This document shows, one piece after another, positions 9,221-19,025 of a stretch of 64,000 nt of DNA; position 1 is the first letter of the stretch, and each line of letters begins with the position of its first letter. This DNA comes from JAYQKL01 sp038142705 (GTDB taxonomy: Bacteria > Pseudomonadota > Alphaproteobacteria > RS24). The position numbers were made by a program, and so were the translations under genes. The notes under the pieces are model-generated. The model worked only from the letters and a program-made list of their open reading frames with translations, was not told the DNA's origin and made no database searches. Location of the stretch: positions 930,001-994,000 of the forward strand of contig OZ244224.1 in NCBI GenBank assembly GCA_965217015.1. Reading direction: 5' to 3'.

Positions 9221-10036
9221 ATGGGAAAACTAGACGGAAAAGCCGCTCTCATTATTGGCGCAGCAGGCAAAGATAATATGGGACAAGTCATTGCGCGCCG
9301 TATGGCTGATGAAGGCGCAACAGTGATGGTCGCCGGACGGCATGAAGATAATCTGCAAGCTTTGGCGACAGAGATTAACGGACATTATGCGGTTTGTGAT
9401 ATCACCATTAAAAACGATATTCAGGCAATGGCCGAAAAAGCGCTATCCGATATGGGGCGACTTGATATTGCCATTAACGCGACGGGTTGGGGCTTGCTCA
9501 AGCCATTTTTGGATAATGAAGAAGAAGAATTGGAACGCATGACGCGGTTACAATTTATTGGCCCCTTTATGTTTTATCAAGAAATGCTTAAAGCCATGAT
9601 GACAACAGGCGGCAGCAAAAGCCAAAGCGGGGGGTCGTTGATACAAATCAGCTCGGCAACAGCCAATATCATGCTCAATGATCATGCCGCCTATATGGGC
9701 ACAAAAGCCGGCGCCGACCATGTAATACGCTGTGTGGCACATGAGTTCGGTAAACATGGCATTCGGGCCAACACATTATCACCAGGTTTGACTGACACAC
9801 CTATGACGGCGGGCGCGAAAGAAACGCCAGGCCTTTATGAAAGCTTTATCCCCTCATATCCTTTAGGGCGCATTGGCACCAGTGAAGATATCGCGGCAGC
9901 CGCGGTCTGGGTTTCCAGCGATGAATGCTATATGTCAGGTGAAAATCTGCAAATCAATGGCGGGCTATGCCTGCGCGGCAATCCAACCAATGAACAAATG
10001 GCAGCATCAATTGCCAAACATATGGAAGAAGGATAA
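9221..10036 (+). CDS. Short-chain dehydrogenase/reductase (SDR)
   Basis: SDR of 271 residues with a divergent cofactor loop (IGAAGKDNMG), INATG in place of NNAG, and the catalytic YMGTK after SSATANIML. The C-terminus is extended beyond the usual NGG end by about 20 residues (RGNPTNEQMAASIAKHMEEG). A near-perfect AGGAGG ribosome site fixes the start. It ends 7 bp from the stop of the convergent CoA-ligase gene with no terminator between them. Substrate cannot be named. Confidence 0.86.
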   Translation: MGKLDGKAALIIGAAGKDNMGQVIARRMADEGATVMVAGRHEDNLQALATEINGHYAVCDITIKNDIQAMAEKALSDMGRLDIAINATGWGLLKPFLDNEEEELERMTRLQFIGPFMFYQEMLKAMMTTGGSKSQSGGSLIQISSATANIMLNDHAAYMGTKAGADHVIRCVAHEFGKHGIRANTLSPGLTDTPMTAGAKETPGLYESFIPSYPLGRIGTSEDIAAAAVWVSSDECYMSGENLQINGGLCLRGNPTNEQMAASIAKHMEEG

Positions 10037-10043
10037 AGCGGCA

Positions 10044-11672
10044 TTAGCCCCCGACCATTTGGTCTTTAATTTGCTCACGCAGGATATTTTTCTGAATTTT
10101 GCCAGAGGCAGTTCGGGGAAAGTCCTGTGTGAAAATAATTTTCTCAGGTGTTTTTTGTTTCGCCAGCCCAGACTGCATGACAAAATCTAGAATGTTTTGA
10201 GCATCTACCGTGCGCCCCTCTTTCAAAATGATAAAGGCGCAAACGCCCTCCCCCAGTCTTTTATGCGGGATAGAAACAACACTCGCCTCTGCCACATCAG
10301 GCGATAAATGCAAAACATCTTCAATTTCTTTGGCACTGATATTTTCACCGCCGCGGATAATCAAATCTTTTTTGCGTCCTGAAATACACAGCGCACCTTT
10401 ATCATTGATAAAACCGAGATCGCCGGTTCGGAAAAAACCATCTTCTGTAACCGCTCCTTTTGTATCCTCTGACAGCGCATAGCCCAATAACATTGATGGC
10501 CCGCGCACCTGCACCTCGCCCTCTATGCCAGCCGCAACAGCCTGCTCCTGCTCGTCAACAATACGAAGTTCATAATCAATAGCCTCGCCATCTGTTTCCG
10601 CCGCCAGCGCAGCTTGGGCATTGCCCTGATACCCCAATGTCACCAATGGCGCTTCTGAACTACCAAAGACTCGGAAAACACAAACCTGCCCGAATTGCTG
10701 GTTGGCCTGATAAACAATATCCGGCGGCACCGCCGCCCCCCCACAGGCAAAATATCGCAAACTCGGTAAATTTGTATTTTGCGCGGCGGCAAGTTGCGTC
10801 AGCTCCTGCAAAAAGGGTGTTGCTGCCACAGTGCCTGCCACATCATATTGCTGGATAAGGTCAAGCGCGGCAGGCGCGTTCCATTTTTCCATTAAAACGG
10901 TGCGTGTCTGGGCAGCAAAAGGCAGCTCTAGACCGTTAGAATAGCCGCTAATATGGGTCACAGGTGACGGCATTAACACATGGTCGCCGGGCTGGATTTG
11001 CCAGTGTTTGGCGCATATATCCAGTACATTCATCAACGTGTTATGGCTGTGTAAAACAGCTTTAGGCCGCCCCGTCGTGCCAGATGTGTAAAGCACAAGC
11101 TTCACCGCATTCGGGTCAGTTTGATAGGCTGGCAATGCTCGCCCCCGCCCATTGGCCAGCAATTCATCATAATTGCCGGCTTTTTTGCTGCGCACATAAG
11201 CAACATGTTTCAACTCTGGGCATTCCGGCGCAATCTCGTCCATCATTTGTGAAAAATCAAAATTGGCAAATTGCTCCGAGACAAAAAATAATTTGGCTTG
11301 AGAGTCCTGCAACATGAACTTCACTTCATTATGGCGATAAATAATCACAATCGGATTGGCCACAAAGCCAGCTAAAGCACATGCCAGATTTATCACTGCC
11401 GCCTCATGCCAGTTGGGCATTTGGAAACTCACCACATCACCCGGCAAAATGCCCATTTCAGACAAGCTCGCCGCCAGCGCCTGCGCATCATCTAAAATAG
11501 AGGCAAAAGTTGGCGATTGAGAAACATTGGGAAAGATTTTTTCATCTGGTATCGTTTCTGCTAACAGGCGCGCGCGATTCGCCAATGTTTGGTCTGTATA
11601 AACGCCATCGCGATATGCCTGATGATGTTTTGGCGTTTCAAATCCGCTCCATTTGCCTTGTTTTAAAGTCAT
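10044..11672 (-). CDS. AMP-forming acyl-CoA synthetase (CoA ligase)
   Basis: ANL-superfamily ligase of 542 residues that activates a carboxylic acid as acyl-AMP and then acyl-CoA. Signatures in order: P-loop YTSGTTGRPKAVLHSH, the FGSSEAP region, GFFRTGDLG, the hinge GRKKDLIIRGGENIS and the C-terminal catalytic lysine in RTASGKIQKN. The pattern is nearest to medium-chain or cyclohexane-carboxylate-type ligases, but the acid is not predictable. It is monocistronic and divergent from a Rieske oxygenase gene across a 160-bp gap that probably holds both promoters. A weak site in ACAGGTAA stands before the ATG. Confidence 0.9.
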   Translation of the reverse strand: MTLKQGKWSGFETPKHHQAYRDGVYTDQTLANRARLLAETIPDEKIFPNVSQSPTFASILDDAQALAASLSEMGILPGDVVSFQMPNWHEAAVINLACALAGFVANPIVIIYRHNEVKFMLQDSQAKLFFVSEQFANFDFSQMMDEIAPECPELKHVAYVRSKKAGNYDELLANGRGRALPAYQTDPNAVKLVLYTSGTTGRPKAVLHSHNTLMNVLDICAKHWQIQPGDHVLMPSPVTHISGYSNGLELPFAAQTRTVLMEKWNAPAALDLIQQYDVAGTVAATPFLQELTQLAAAQNTNLPSLRYFACGGAAVPPDIVYQANQQFGQVCVFRVFGSSEAPLVTLGYQGNAQAALAAETDGEAIDYELRIVDEQEQAVAAGIEGEVQVRGPSMLLGYALSEDTKGAVTEDGFFRTGDLGFINDKGALCISGRKKDLIIRGGENISAKEIEDVLHLSPDVAEASVVSIPHKRLGEGVCAFIILKEGRTVDAQNILDFVMQSGLAKQKTPEKIIFTQDFPRTASGKIQKNILREQIKDQMVGG

Positions 11673-11831
11673 TTACCTGTTCCCACTGCCGATTGAGCGC
11701 TTGTAAAAAAATTTTTCAATTGGGCCTAAAATGCCTGCCCAAATCAAAGCTGAATACCTATTATTAGTTTTAGTTTGAAGTCGGTCAATGAAAGCGTTTT
11801 AATGGGAGGAACACAAGGGGAGACTCGCAAA

Positions 11832-13004
11832 ATGAGTGAAAGCAAAGCAAAAGTTGCCGCACATTTATTTGACTATGTCAAAAATGGCAAAACCTACCAA
11901 ACAGACAAAATCACAACTGTTCCTTCATCAGTCTATTCTGACCCTGATATGTGGAATAAAGAGATAGAGCTTATTTTTAAGAAAGTGCCGCTTTGTTTGG
12001 CGGCGAGCTCAGAAATACCAAATTCAGGCGACTATAAGGCCATGGAAGCTGTTGGCCTGCCGCTTCTCATCACCCGTGATAAAGCTGGCAAAGCGCATGC
12101 GTTTATGAATGTTTGCCCACATCGTGGGGGCCCGCTTGCCGATGAGGGTTGCGGCAATAAAATGCGCTTTTCCTGTAAATATCATGGCTGGACTTTCACC
12201 AATGATGGCCAGCTTATGGGCGTCGCTGATGCCGATAAATTTGGCGAGATTGACAAAAGCGAACATGGGTTGACCGAGCTTGCTTGTGAAGAAAAAGGCG
12301 GCTTGATTTTCGCTTGCCTTACGCCTGGTGAGAGCATCGATATGGACGGTTTTTTTGATGGTATGCTTGATGATATGGAAGAGATTGGGTTTAAGGATTG
12401 GGCCTATCTCGGCAATCGGGTTATCACTGGCGCGAACTGGAAAATTGCTTTTGATGGGTATTTGGAAGGCTATCATTTTGCCCAGCTTCACCCTGAAACC
12501 ATACACCCGCGTACACCGTCAAATGTCACCCATTATGAGGCCTTTGGTCCGCATATGCGCATTGGCTTTCCCCAAGTTGATATTTTAGAAAAGCTTGGCG
12601 ACATTCCGCAGGAAAAATGGGGCGAAATGGAAAATCATGGCTATGATTTTGTCCGAATTTTATTCCCTAATATTTCCGTGTTTATCGCGCCAGAACTCAC
12701 CCAAGTGGCGCAGCTTTTCCCCGGACCGACACCTGAAGAAAATCGCACGGTTTTGATGTTCTTCCGCAAAGATGGTCCAAAAGATAACGAAGACGCCGCC
12801 GCTTTAGAAGGCATGATGGACTGGCTCAAAAATGTTGTTGAGGAAGAAGATTATATGATTGGTGACTTGATTCAAAAAGGTGTCAATTCTGGCGCTTTTG
12901 AGCATATCACGCTTGGCAGAAATGAGCGCGGGAATCAATATTTTCATGAATGTGTGAATTGGTATCTTGCCAATGATCCATCAGCACCAAAACCAAAACT
13001 TTAA
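11832..13004 (+). CDS. Rieske non-heme iron oxygenase, alpha subunit
   Basis: Oxygenase component of a ring-hydroxylating or demethylating system. The N-terminal Rieske domain has the 2Fe-2S ligands C95/H97 (CPHRGG) and C115/H118 (CKYHGW). The catalytic domain has the mononuclear-iron histidines in GYHFAQLH. The frame is open 19 codons further upstream, but GGGGAGA precedes the ATG chosen here, giving 390 residues. It is followed by aldehyde dehydrogenase and MaoC genes on the same strand (gaps of 14 and 32 bp), suggesting that its product is oxidised to an acid and handled as a CoA ester. No beta subunit, ferredoxin or reductase gene adjoins it on this strand. Confidence 0.9.
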   Translation: MSESKAKVAAHLFDYVKNGKTYQTDKITTVPSSVYSDPDMWNKEIELIFKKVPLCLAASSEIPNSGDYKAMEAVGLPLLITRDKAGKAHAFMNVCPHRGGPLADEGCGNKMRFSCKYHGWTFTNDGQLMGVADADKFGEIDKSEHGLTELACEEKGGLIFACLTPGESIDMDGFFDGMLDDMEEIGFKDWAYLGNRVITGANWKIAFDGYLEGYHFAQLHPETIHPRTPSNVTHYEAFGPHMRIGFPQVDILEKLGDIPQEKWGEMENHGYDFVRILFPNISVFIAPELTQVAQLFPGPTPEENRTVLMFFRKDGPKDNEDAAALEGMMDWLKNVVEEEDYMIGDLIQKGVNSGAFEHITLGRNERGNQYFHECVNWYLANDPSAPKPKL

Positions 13005-13018
13005 CGCATAGGAAACCA

Positions 13019-14440
13019 ATGAAAAACGCGCAAAATTTTTATATTAATGGCCGCTGGGTCACACCCGAAGGTCGCTCTGTCTGTGATGTCATTAACCCCA
13101 CAACCGAAGAGGTGATTACCGGCATCAGTCTTGGCACAAAACAAGATGTAGATGCGGCGGTGCAGGCGGCCAAAGCAGCGTTTTCAAGCTTTTCTCGCAC
13201 CAGCGTGCAAGAGCGCCTTGATTTATTGGACGCTATTATCGCGGCCTATCAGGCGCGTATGGGCGAGCTTGCAGATGTCATTTCGTCTGAAATGGGGGCG
13301 CCTGCCTGGTTGGCACAGCAAGCTCAGGCACCGGCGGGGCTGGGTCATTTTATGGTTGCCCGTGATGTGTTGGCGAATTATGAATTTGAGGAAAAAATAA
13401 ACAAAACCACCGTTTTTTCTGAACCCGTCGGCGTTTGCGGGTTAATCACCCCATGGAACTGGCCGATTAACCAAATCGCATGCAAAGTTGCGCCCGCACT
13501 GGCGGCTGGCTGCACTATGGTGTTAAAGCCGAGCGAGGTTGCCCCGCTCAATGCGATTATTTTTACTGAAATTCTCGACGCGGCGGGCGTGCCGGCTGGG
13601 GTTTTCAATTTGGTGAATGGTGACGGGCCAGCTGTTGGTGAAGCGATTTCAGCTCACCCTGATATTGATATGGTGTCATTCACCGGCTCAACACGGGCGG
13701 GGATTCAAGTCGCCAAAGCCGCCGCAGACACGGTGAAACGCGTCAGTCAGGAACTTGGCGGCAAATCAGCTAATATTATTTTACCAGATGCTGATTTGCA
13801 AAAAGCTGTCGCAGCAGGGGTGCAAAGTTGTTTCAATAATTCCGGTCAATCCTGCAACGCCCCAACCCGCATGCTTGTGCATCGCGACCAGCATGATGAA
13901 GCGGTGGCCATTGCCAAAGCCACAGCTGAAAAAGTGACTGTCGGCACACCAGATAGCGAGGGGGTCGTTATTGGCCCCGTGGTGAGCGAAGTGCAGTTTA
14001 ATCGCATTCAAGACCTTATTCAAAAAGCCCTAGATGAAGGGTCTGAATTGGTTATTGGTGGGCCTGGCCGACCTGAGGGCTTTAATCAGGGCTTTTTTGT
14101 GAAACCAACTATTTTTGCCAATATCAGCAATGATATGACCATTGCCCGCCAAGAGGTCTTTGGGCCAGTACTGGCTATTTTGCCATATGAGAGTGAAGAA
14201 GAAGCGATTGAAATTGCCAATGACACACCTTATGGGCTATCGAGCTATATCCAAGCAGGCGATAAAGACAAAGCCCGTGCGGTGGCCGCACAAATTCGGG
14301 CGGGCAATGTGCATCTTAATGGCGCACCGCTTGATAATCACGCGCCTTTTGGTGGCTATAAGCAGTCTGGCAATGGCCGTGAATGGGGCGTGCATGGCAT
14401 GAAAGAGTTTCTCGAAGTCAAAGCCGTCTTTGGCTACTAA
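13019..14440 (+). CDS. NAD(P)-dependent aldehyde dehydrogenase
   Basis: Aldehyde dehydrogenase of 473 residues oxidising an aldehyde to a carboxylic acid. Hallmarks: TPWNWPINQIACK, cofactor loop SFTGSTRAG, the general base Glu in QELGGKSAN and the nucleophilic Cys in NSGQSCNAPTR, with GPVLAILPY and SGNGREWG near the end. It lies 14 bp after a Rieske oxygenase gene and before a MaoC hydratase, so it is probably the second step of that operon. Substrate not determined. Confidence 0.93.
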   Translation: MKNAQNFYINGRWVTPEGRSVCDVINPTTEEVITGISLGTKQDVDAAVQAAKAAFSSFSRTSVQERLDLLDAIIAAYQARMGELADVISSEMGAPAWLAQQAQAPAGLGHFMVARDVLANYEFEEKINKTTVFSEPVGVCGLITPWNWPINQIACKVAPALAAGCTMVLKPSEVAPLNAIIFTEILDAAGVPAGVFNLVNGDGPAVGEAISAHPDIDMVSFTGSTRAGIQVAKAAADTVKRVSQELGGKSANIILPDADLQKAVAAGVQSCFNNSGQSCNAPTRMLVHRDQHDEAVAIAKATAEKVTVGTPDSEGVVIGPVVSEVQFNRIQDLIQKALDEGSELVIGGPGRPEGFNQGFFVKPTIFANISNDMTIARQEVFGPVLAILPYESEEEAIEIANDTPYGLSSYIQAGDKDKARAVAAQIRAGNVHLNGAPLDNHAPFGGYKQSGNGREWGVHGMKEFLEVKAVFGY

Positions 14441-14472
14441 GCCATTCAAAGCGCATAAAGGGACGATTTACA

Positions 14473-14919
14473 ATGTCGCGTATTCCGATGAGACGCTATG
14501 ACGATTTGGTGATTGGCGAAAAATTTACATCTGATTTTCTGACAGTTGATGGCGCAGAAATGCTGACTTTTTCACGCGAATATGACCCACAATGGTTTCA
14601 TGCTGATGAAGAAAAGTCGCGCCAATCTCCCTTTGGCGAAGTGATTGCCAGTGGCGTTTATGTGCTGGCTCTATGGCGCAAACTCGACCATCAAATTTGC
14701 GGGGATATTGATTATATTTGCGGTGTTGAATGGACAAACACCAAATGGTTAATCGCTGTGAAAGCGGGAGATAGATTGCGCGCCACCAGCGAATTATTGG
14801 ACAAACGCCCCTCAGGATCTGGCAAAAAGCGCGGCATCACCACAAATTTATGTCGGCTAGAAAATGAAAATGGCGACACTGTGTTGGAATTCACCAGCAT
14901 TGCCTTAATCAACATCTAA
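14473..14919 (+). CDS. MaoC-like hot-dog-fold hydratase
   Basis: A 148-residue hot-dog protein of the MaoC/(R)-enoyl-CoA hydratase type. The catalytic Asp/His pair is visible in REYDPQWFHAD (D38, H43), followed by PFGEVIASG. It probably hydrates an enoyl-CoA or a related activated double bond. A longer frame exists upstream but would overlap the aldehyde dehydrogenase; the chosen ATG begins the homology. Its TAA overlaps the stop codon of the convergent Rieske ferredoxin gene, so nothing separates the two transcription units. Confidence 0.85.
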   Translation: MSRIPMRRYDDLVIGEKFTSDFLTVDGAEMLTFSREYDPQWFHADEEKSRQSPFGEVIASGVYVLALWRKLDHQICGDIDYICGVEWTNTKWLIAVKAGDRLRATSELLDKRPSGSGKKRGITTNLCRLENENGDTVLEFTSIALINI

Positions 14920-15224
14920 AGCTTAACCAGAATATCCTCGCCTTCAATCGCAAGCTCAAAGCATCGCAATGGTTTGTCGGTCAGACTGCCAATTGGCGCG
15001 CCATCTTTAAGATTAAAACGCTGGCCATGCAAAGGGCAAAAGATAAAACACCCCCGAATGCGCCCGCCCTCAAGCGGTTGCAGCTGGTGCGAGCACATAT
15101 TCTCAACCGCAAAAAAGCCCTCTTTTGTGTTGCAAATCAAGATAGATTGACCGTCCACCTCAATCGCTTTGTTTTCATTATCAGCAAAATCAGTGGTGCT
15201 GGCGCATTTTACAAAATCACTCAT
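14916..15224 (-). CDS. Rieske-type 2Fe-2S ferredoxin
   Basis: Stand-alone Rieske ferredoxin of 102 residues. The cluster ligands are in CSHQ and CPLHG, spaced as in biphenyl/naphthalene-dioxygenase ferredoxins (NahAb/BphA3 type). It probably passes electrons from a reductase to one or several of the Rieske oxygenases in this window. The chosen ATG has AAAGG before it; a longer frame would overlap the upstream acyl-CoA dehydrogenase. It is the last gene of the CaiB-ACAD-ferredoxin operon, an unexpected place for it. Confidence 0.88.
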   Translation of the reverse strand: MSDFVKCASTTDFADNENKAIEVDGQSILICNTKEGFFAVENMCSHQLQPLEGGRIRGCFIFCPLHGQRFNLKDGAPIGSLTDKPLRCFELAIEGEDILVKL

Positions 15225-15234
15225 GACTAAGCCT

Positions 15235-16395
15235 TTATTTACGCTGGTCAAAGCGGCGGCCAACCATTGCTGACGCGATATTCACTTTTTGAATATCAAT
15301 CGCCCCGCCGGCAATCCCCCAACCCCAACTATCACGCATGCGGCGCTCCATATCGAAATCTTTAGAATAGCCATAAGCGCCCATAAGCTGCATGGCTGTG
15401 CCGGTCACCTCACGCGAAATTTCATTGGCGAAACATTTGGCGACTGATGAGTCCAAAATGCTGGGCAGTCCTTGTTCAGCATTGCTGGCCGCACGATGTA
15501 TCAACAGCCGCGCCGCTTCCACCCGCATTTGCATTTCAGCGAGGCGCAACTGCACAGCCTGAAAATCAACAATTGGCTTACCAAATTGCTGCCGGTCTTG
15601 GACATATTCAAGCACTTGCTCTAACGCGCCAGAAGCTTGGCCAAGTGCCATAGTGGCATTGCCGCAGCGCTCCAAATCAAAAGCTTCCATGAGTTTTTTG
15701 AAGCCACCTGCTGGCACAATAACATTATCGGCTGGCACTTCTGTATTATCGAAATAAATATCCGCTGATGGGACACCGCGAAAGCCCATCAACGCTTCTT
15801 GCGGGCCAAAAGTCATACCCGGCGCGTCTTTTTCAACAAATACCGCACCAATGCCCCGCGCCCCCGGATCGTCAGACAAACGGCAATAAACGACATAGCC
15901 ATCAGCATGGCCGCCCCCCGAACACCAGCGCTTATTACCATTGATAATAACCTTATCGCCTTTAATTTCCGCTTTGGTTTTCAAATCAGTTAATGCCGAC
16001 CCAGCATCAGGTTCAGACATGGCCACCGCCACAATCATATCACCCGAACACACAGCCGGTATCACGCGTTGCTTGAGGCTTTCAGAAGCAAAATGTTCAA
16101 CCGCTTTCACGGGCCCCACGCAGGATTCAAATACTGGAAAAGCAATCGCGGATGAGATTTTTGCAAATTCTTCCAACACCACCAAAGCATCAAGATTGCC
16201 TAAACCAAGCCCGCCATAGGCTTGCGGCACATTAATGCCCAAGAAACCCATTTCAGCGAATTTTTTAATCAGCTCACGGCTTGGGGCTTGCGACTCCACC
16301 TCGCAAACACGCGCAGGCTCAACAAGTTCAGCACGAGCAAAATCGCGGGCTGTATCACGAAAAATCTTCTGGTCTTCGGTTAAGTTAAAATCCAT
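15235..16395 (-). CDS. Acyl-CoA dehydrogenase
   Basis: FAD-dependent acyl-CoA dehydrogenase of 386 residues with canonical signatures: VAVAMSEPDAGSALTDL, KRWCSGGGHADG, DRQQFGKPIVDFQ and QLMGAYGYSKDFDMERRMRD. In the segment that in medium-chain enzymes carries the catalytic Glu (YEGT), this protein reads IAGGAIDIQ. The base at that position is therefore Gly, as in several bacterial FadE subgroups, and it may sit elsewhere or the activity may differ. It lies 28 bp after the CaiB gene and 10 bp before the ferredoxin gene, in one operon. Confidence 0.9.
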   Translation of the reverse strand: MDFNLTEDQKIFRDTARDFARAELVEPARVCEVESQAPSRELIKKFAEMGFLGINVPQAYGGLGLGNLDALVVLEEFAKISSAIAFPVFESCVGPVKAVEHFASESLKQRVIPAVCSGDMIVAVAMSEPDAGSALTDLKTKAEIKGDKVIINGNKRWCSGGGHADGYVVYCRLSDDPGARGIGAVFVEKDAPGMTFGPQEALMGFRGVPSADIYFDNTEVPADNVIVPAGGFKKLMEAFDLERCGNATMALGQASGALEQVLEYVQDRQQFGKPIVDFQAVQLRLAEMQMRVEAARLLIHRAASNAEQGLPSILDSSVAKCFANEISREVTGTAMQLMGAYGYSKDFDMERRMRDSWGWGIAGGAIDIQKVNIASAMVGRRFDQRK

Positions 16396-16423
16396 TTTCT
16401 TTTCCTTTACTGTGGCGATTGGC

Positions 16424-17620
16424 TTATGAAACCACGCCCTTTTCTTTCAACATATTTATCTGTTCAGCATTATAGTCAAGCTGTTCTAAAATTTCATCTG
16501 TATGAGCGCCAATCATAGGCGGTGGCGCTAGCTCCGCTGGGGAATAATCCGAAAATGTCACCGGCAAGCCAACCACAGGTGCTGTTTTATCCATATTCGG
16601 CACGGGCACATCTTTGAAAAAAGACATAGCCGCAACCTGTGGATTTTCCAGTGCGGATTGCAAATTCATGACAGGCCCAGCCGGCACACCCGCCGCATCG
16701 AGGGCGGACAGCACCTCATCAGTTGGCTTGTCAGCGCACCATTGCTGCATTATCGCGCATAATTCATCGCGCTTGTCCCCGCGATTTTGGTCGCCTTGAT
16801 AGTCTGGGTTTTGCGCTAATTCTGGCTGGCCAATCATTGCTGCCCAGCGCTTAAACAAGCCATCACCCACTGTATGTATCAGCACATGCCCGTCTTGGGT
16901 TTTAAAAACATCAGACGGTGCAGAGGTTTGCACGCGATTGCCCGTACCTACACGGTTTTTTTGCGTCACGGCCTGCTCAATCAAATGCGCGTTCATGACC
17001 GATAATGCCGTGCCCAGCAATGTTGTTTCCACATGCTGGCCGCGCCCTGTTTGCTGGCGTTGCATCAGAGCCGCCAGCGTAGCAAAAGCCGACATAACGG
17101 CTGTCGAATAATCAACATAAGGCGCGCCAGCTTTAACCGGCTGGTCAGGTGTGCCAGTTAAAAACATCGCGCCAGATTGCGCCTGCGCAACCCCGTCAAA
17201 TCCACCCTTATCCTTATCTGGCCCAGTATTGCCATAGGCGGTTTGCGTGACAAGAATTGCTTTGGGGTTGAATTTTTGTAATTGCGGCCAATCCAGCTGC
17301 AGCTTCTCAAGGGCTTTGGCTGGCATATTGGCGACAATCACATCAGCCGTTGCAGCCAGTTTTTTCAAAATATCACGACCTTCAGCCTCTGCCAGATTCA
17401 GGCTGACTGATTTTTTACCGCAGGCGGTTTGTAAAAACAGCCCCCCCATCACCTGCTCAGGCTGCTCAGCATCTTCATTTAACGGCGAGATATAGCGGTC
17501 TTCACCACCATTCGGCTTTTCAACACGAATAATTTCAGCCCCCAATGCACCCAAAAGTGTCGCGCAATAAGGGCCAGCAACATAACGGCCAATATCTAAA
17601 ATACGAATATTTTCTAGCAC
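16424..17620 (-). CDS. CaiB/BaiF family CoA-transferase
   Basis: Class III CoA-transferase of 398 residues that exchanges CoA between an acyl-CoA donor and a free acid. The N-terminus has the family motif GRYVAGPYCATLLGALGAEI, and the expected nucleophilic Asp is D170 in APYVDYSTAV, matching Asp169 of formyl-CoA transferase. It is first in a three-gene operon with an acyl-CoA dehydrogenase and a Rieske ferredoxin, so it likely activates an acid by CoA transfer rather than by ATP-dependent ligation. Confidence 0.9.
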   Translation of the reverse strand: MLENIRILDIGRYVAGPYCATLLGALGAEIIRVEKPNGGEDRYISPLNEDAEQPEQVMGGLFLQTACGKKSVSLNLAEAEGRDILKKLAATADVIVANMPAKALEKLQLDWPQLQKFNPKAILVTQTAYGNTGPDKDKGGFDGVAQAQSGAMFLTGTPDQPVKAGAPYVDYSTAVMSAFATLAALMQRQQTGRGQHVETTLLGTALSVMNAHLIEQAVTQKNRVGTGNRVQTSAPSDVFKTQDGHVLIHTVGDGLFKRWAAMIGQPELAQNPDYQGDQNRGDKRDELCAIMQQWCADKPTDEVLSALDAAGVPAGPVMNLQSALENPQVAAMSFFKDVPVPNMDKTAPVVGLPVTFSDYSPAELAPPPMIGAHTDEILEQLDYNAEQINMLKEKGVVS

Positions 17621-17706
17621 GCTCTTATTATTCCATAAAAAGATGACAATCTGGTAGAATTTGCCACATATTTCCCAGATTTCAAAAAGATTAAAAAGCT
17701 GGCGTA

Positions 17707-17724
17707 TTTACTAGTAAAACTAGT
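17707..17724. promoter_or_regulatory. Palindromic ACTAGT pair upstream of a Rieske oxygenase gene
   Basis: The divergent 167-bp gap contains a perfect 12-bp palindrome TTTACTAGTAAA that runs into a second ACTAGT three bases on. A related ACTAGTAAAA stands about 70 bp before the GST gene start at 29.6 kb, a similar distance to the 78 bp here. A regulator-binding site is possible. The case rests only on symmetry and placement. Confidence 0.25.
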
Positions 17725-17787
17725 GGAATCTTTTTGTTTTTATCATACATCTAGTTACAATGCAGACAGCTAATTAATGAGCCAAAA

Positions 17788-19011
17788 ATGAACGCTGACA
17801 GAATCAAACAAACCTTAGATGGTATTGACTATGAACTCACACGCAACGGCCCGCCAGACGGGTTCCCATCGTTGCCGCCAATACCGGCGAAACGCTATAC
17901 AGACAAGGCCTTTTTTGACCTTGAAATGGAGCATTTATGGAAAAAATCATGGGTTTTTGCTGGCCATACTGATGAACTCCCTGAGCCTGGCAGCTATGTG
18001 CTATGGCAACAATTAGGCTCACCGATTTTGATTATTCGCGGCAAAGACGACAAAATCCGCGCTTTTTACAATACATGCCGCCATCGCGGCGCACCGATTG
18101 TTAAAGACGAAAAGGGTCGCAAAAACCTTTTTGTTTGCGCCTATCATGGCTGGAGCTATGATGATAAAGGCGAACTTATCGCCATGCGCGACCCGCGAGA
18201 TTTTGTCGATTTTGACAAATCATGTCACGGGCTTATCGAGGTGCGCTGCGAACTTTTTGGCAAATTTATCTTTGTCAATTTTGATGAAAATGCAGAATCT
18301 CTAGACGCATTTTTGCATACGGTTAAACATGATGTTGCGATGTTCCAAACAGAAAATATGGACCTCATACGCAAAGATGAATTCATTGTTGATTGTAATG
18401 TAAAAGTTTTGTTGGATGCGTTTCAGGAAACCTATCACCTAAAATCCATTCACCAAAAAACCGTAGATCGTTTTCTTGACCATCTTGGCACTTATATTGA
18501 GCTTTGGCCAAAAGGGCATTCGCGCATGGTGACACCGCATCGTGATGCTGAATGGGAAGATCCGGGCGTTCAAGGCCTGCCAGAAATTGAAGATATTGAC
18601 GAAGTCGGGCGCATCAATAATTTTTCATATAATATTTTCCCAAATATTGTCTGCCCGCCCTACCCGTCCGGTAACTCATTGATCATTTTTTGGCCGATTT
18701 CCATCAATCAAATGAAAATTGAGGTTGTTTGGGTAGCGCCAGGTCATATTACTGAGGAAACACAGAAAATTTGGGATATGCGGGTGGCGAATTTTGAGAA
18801 AATTCTTGAAGAAGATACGCAATTCGCAACAGAAATTCAGCGCTCGGTTGAGTCTGATGGCTTTAAGGGCATTCCCCTTTCCTATCAGGAGCGGCGCATT
18901 TATCATTGGCATGAACAGTTAGATAAGCTCATCGGGCCAGAAAACCTGCCAGAGGGCACGGCTGTGAAACCTTTATTGGGAGACTATGTCATGGCTCCCT
19001 ATGCTGACTAA
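17788..19011 (+). CDS. Rieske non-heme iron oxygenase, alpha subunit
   Basis: Alpha subunit of 407 residues. Rieske ligands are C97/H99 (CRHRGA) and C117/H120 (CAYHGW). The iron site is in DAFQETYHLKSIH, with the two histidines spaced normally. It is the first gene of a four-gene plus-strand operon with an HMG-CoA-synthase-like/DUF35 protein, a thiolase and an SDR (gaps 14, 4 and 9 bp), and is therefore the best candidate oxygenase for a pathway that proceeds by CoA-dependent carbon-carbon cleavage. There is only a weak Shine-Dalgarno sequence before the ATG. No beta subunit is present. Confidence 0.9.
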   Translation: MNADRIKQTLDGIDYELTRNGPPDGFPSLPPIPAKRYTDKAFFDLEMEHLWKKSWVFAGHTDELPEPGSYVLWQQLGSPILIIRGKDDKIRAFYNTCRHRGAPIVKDEKGRKNLFVCAYHGWSYDDKGELIAMRDPRDFVDFDKSCHGLIEVRCELFGKFIFVNFDENAESLDAFLHTVKHDVAMFQTENMDLIRKDEFIVDCNVKVLLDAFQETYHLKSIHQKTVDRFLDHLGTYIELWPKGHSRMVTPHRDAEWEDPGVQGLPEIEDIDEVGRINNFSYNIFPNIVCPPYPSGNSLIIFWPISINQMKIEVVWVAPGHITEETQKIWDMRVANFEKILEEDTQFATEIQRSVESDGFKGIPLSYQERRIYHWHEQLDKLIGPENLPEGTAVKPLLGDYVMAPYAD

Positions 19012-19025
19012 GAAAGGCATCACTG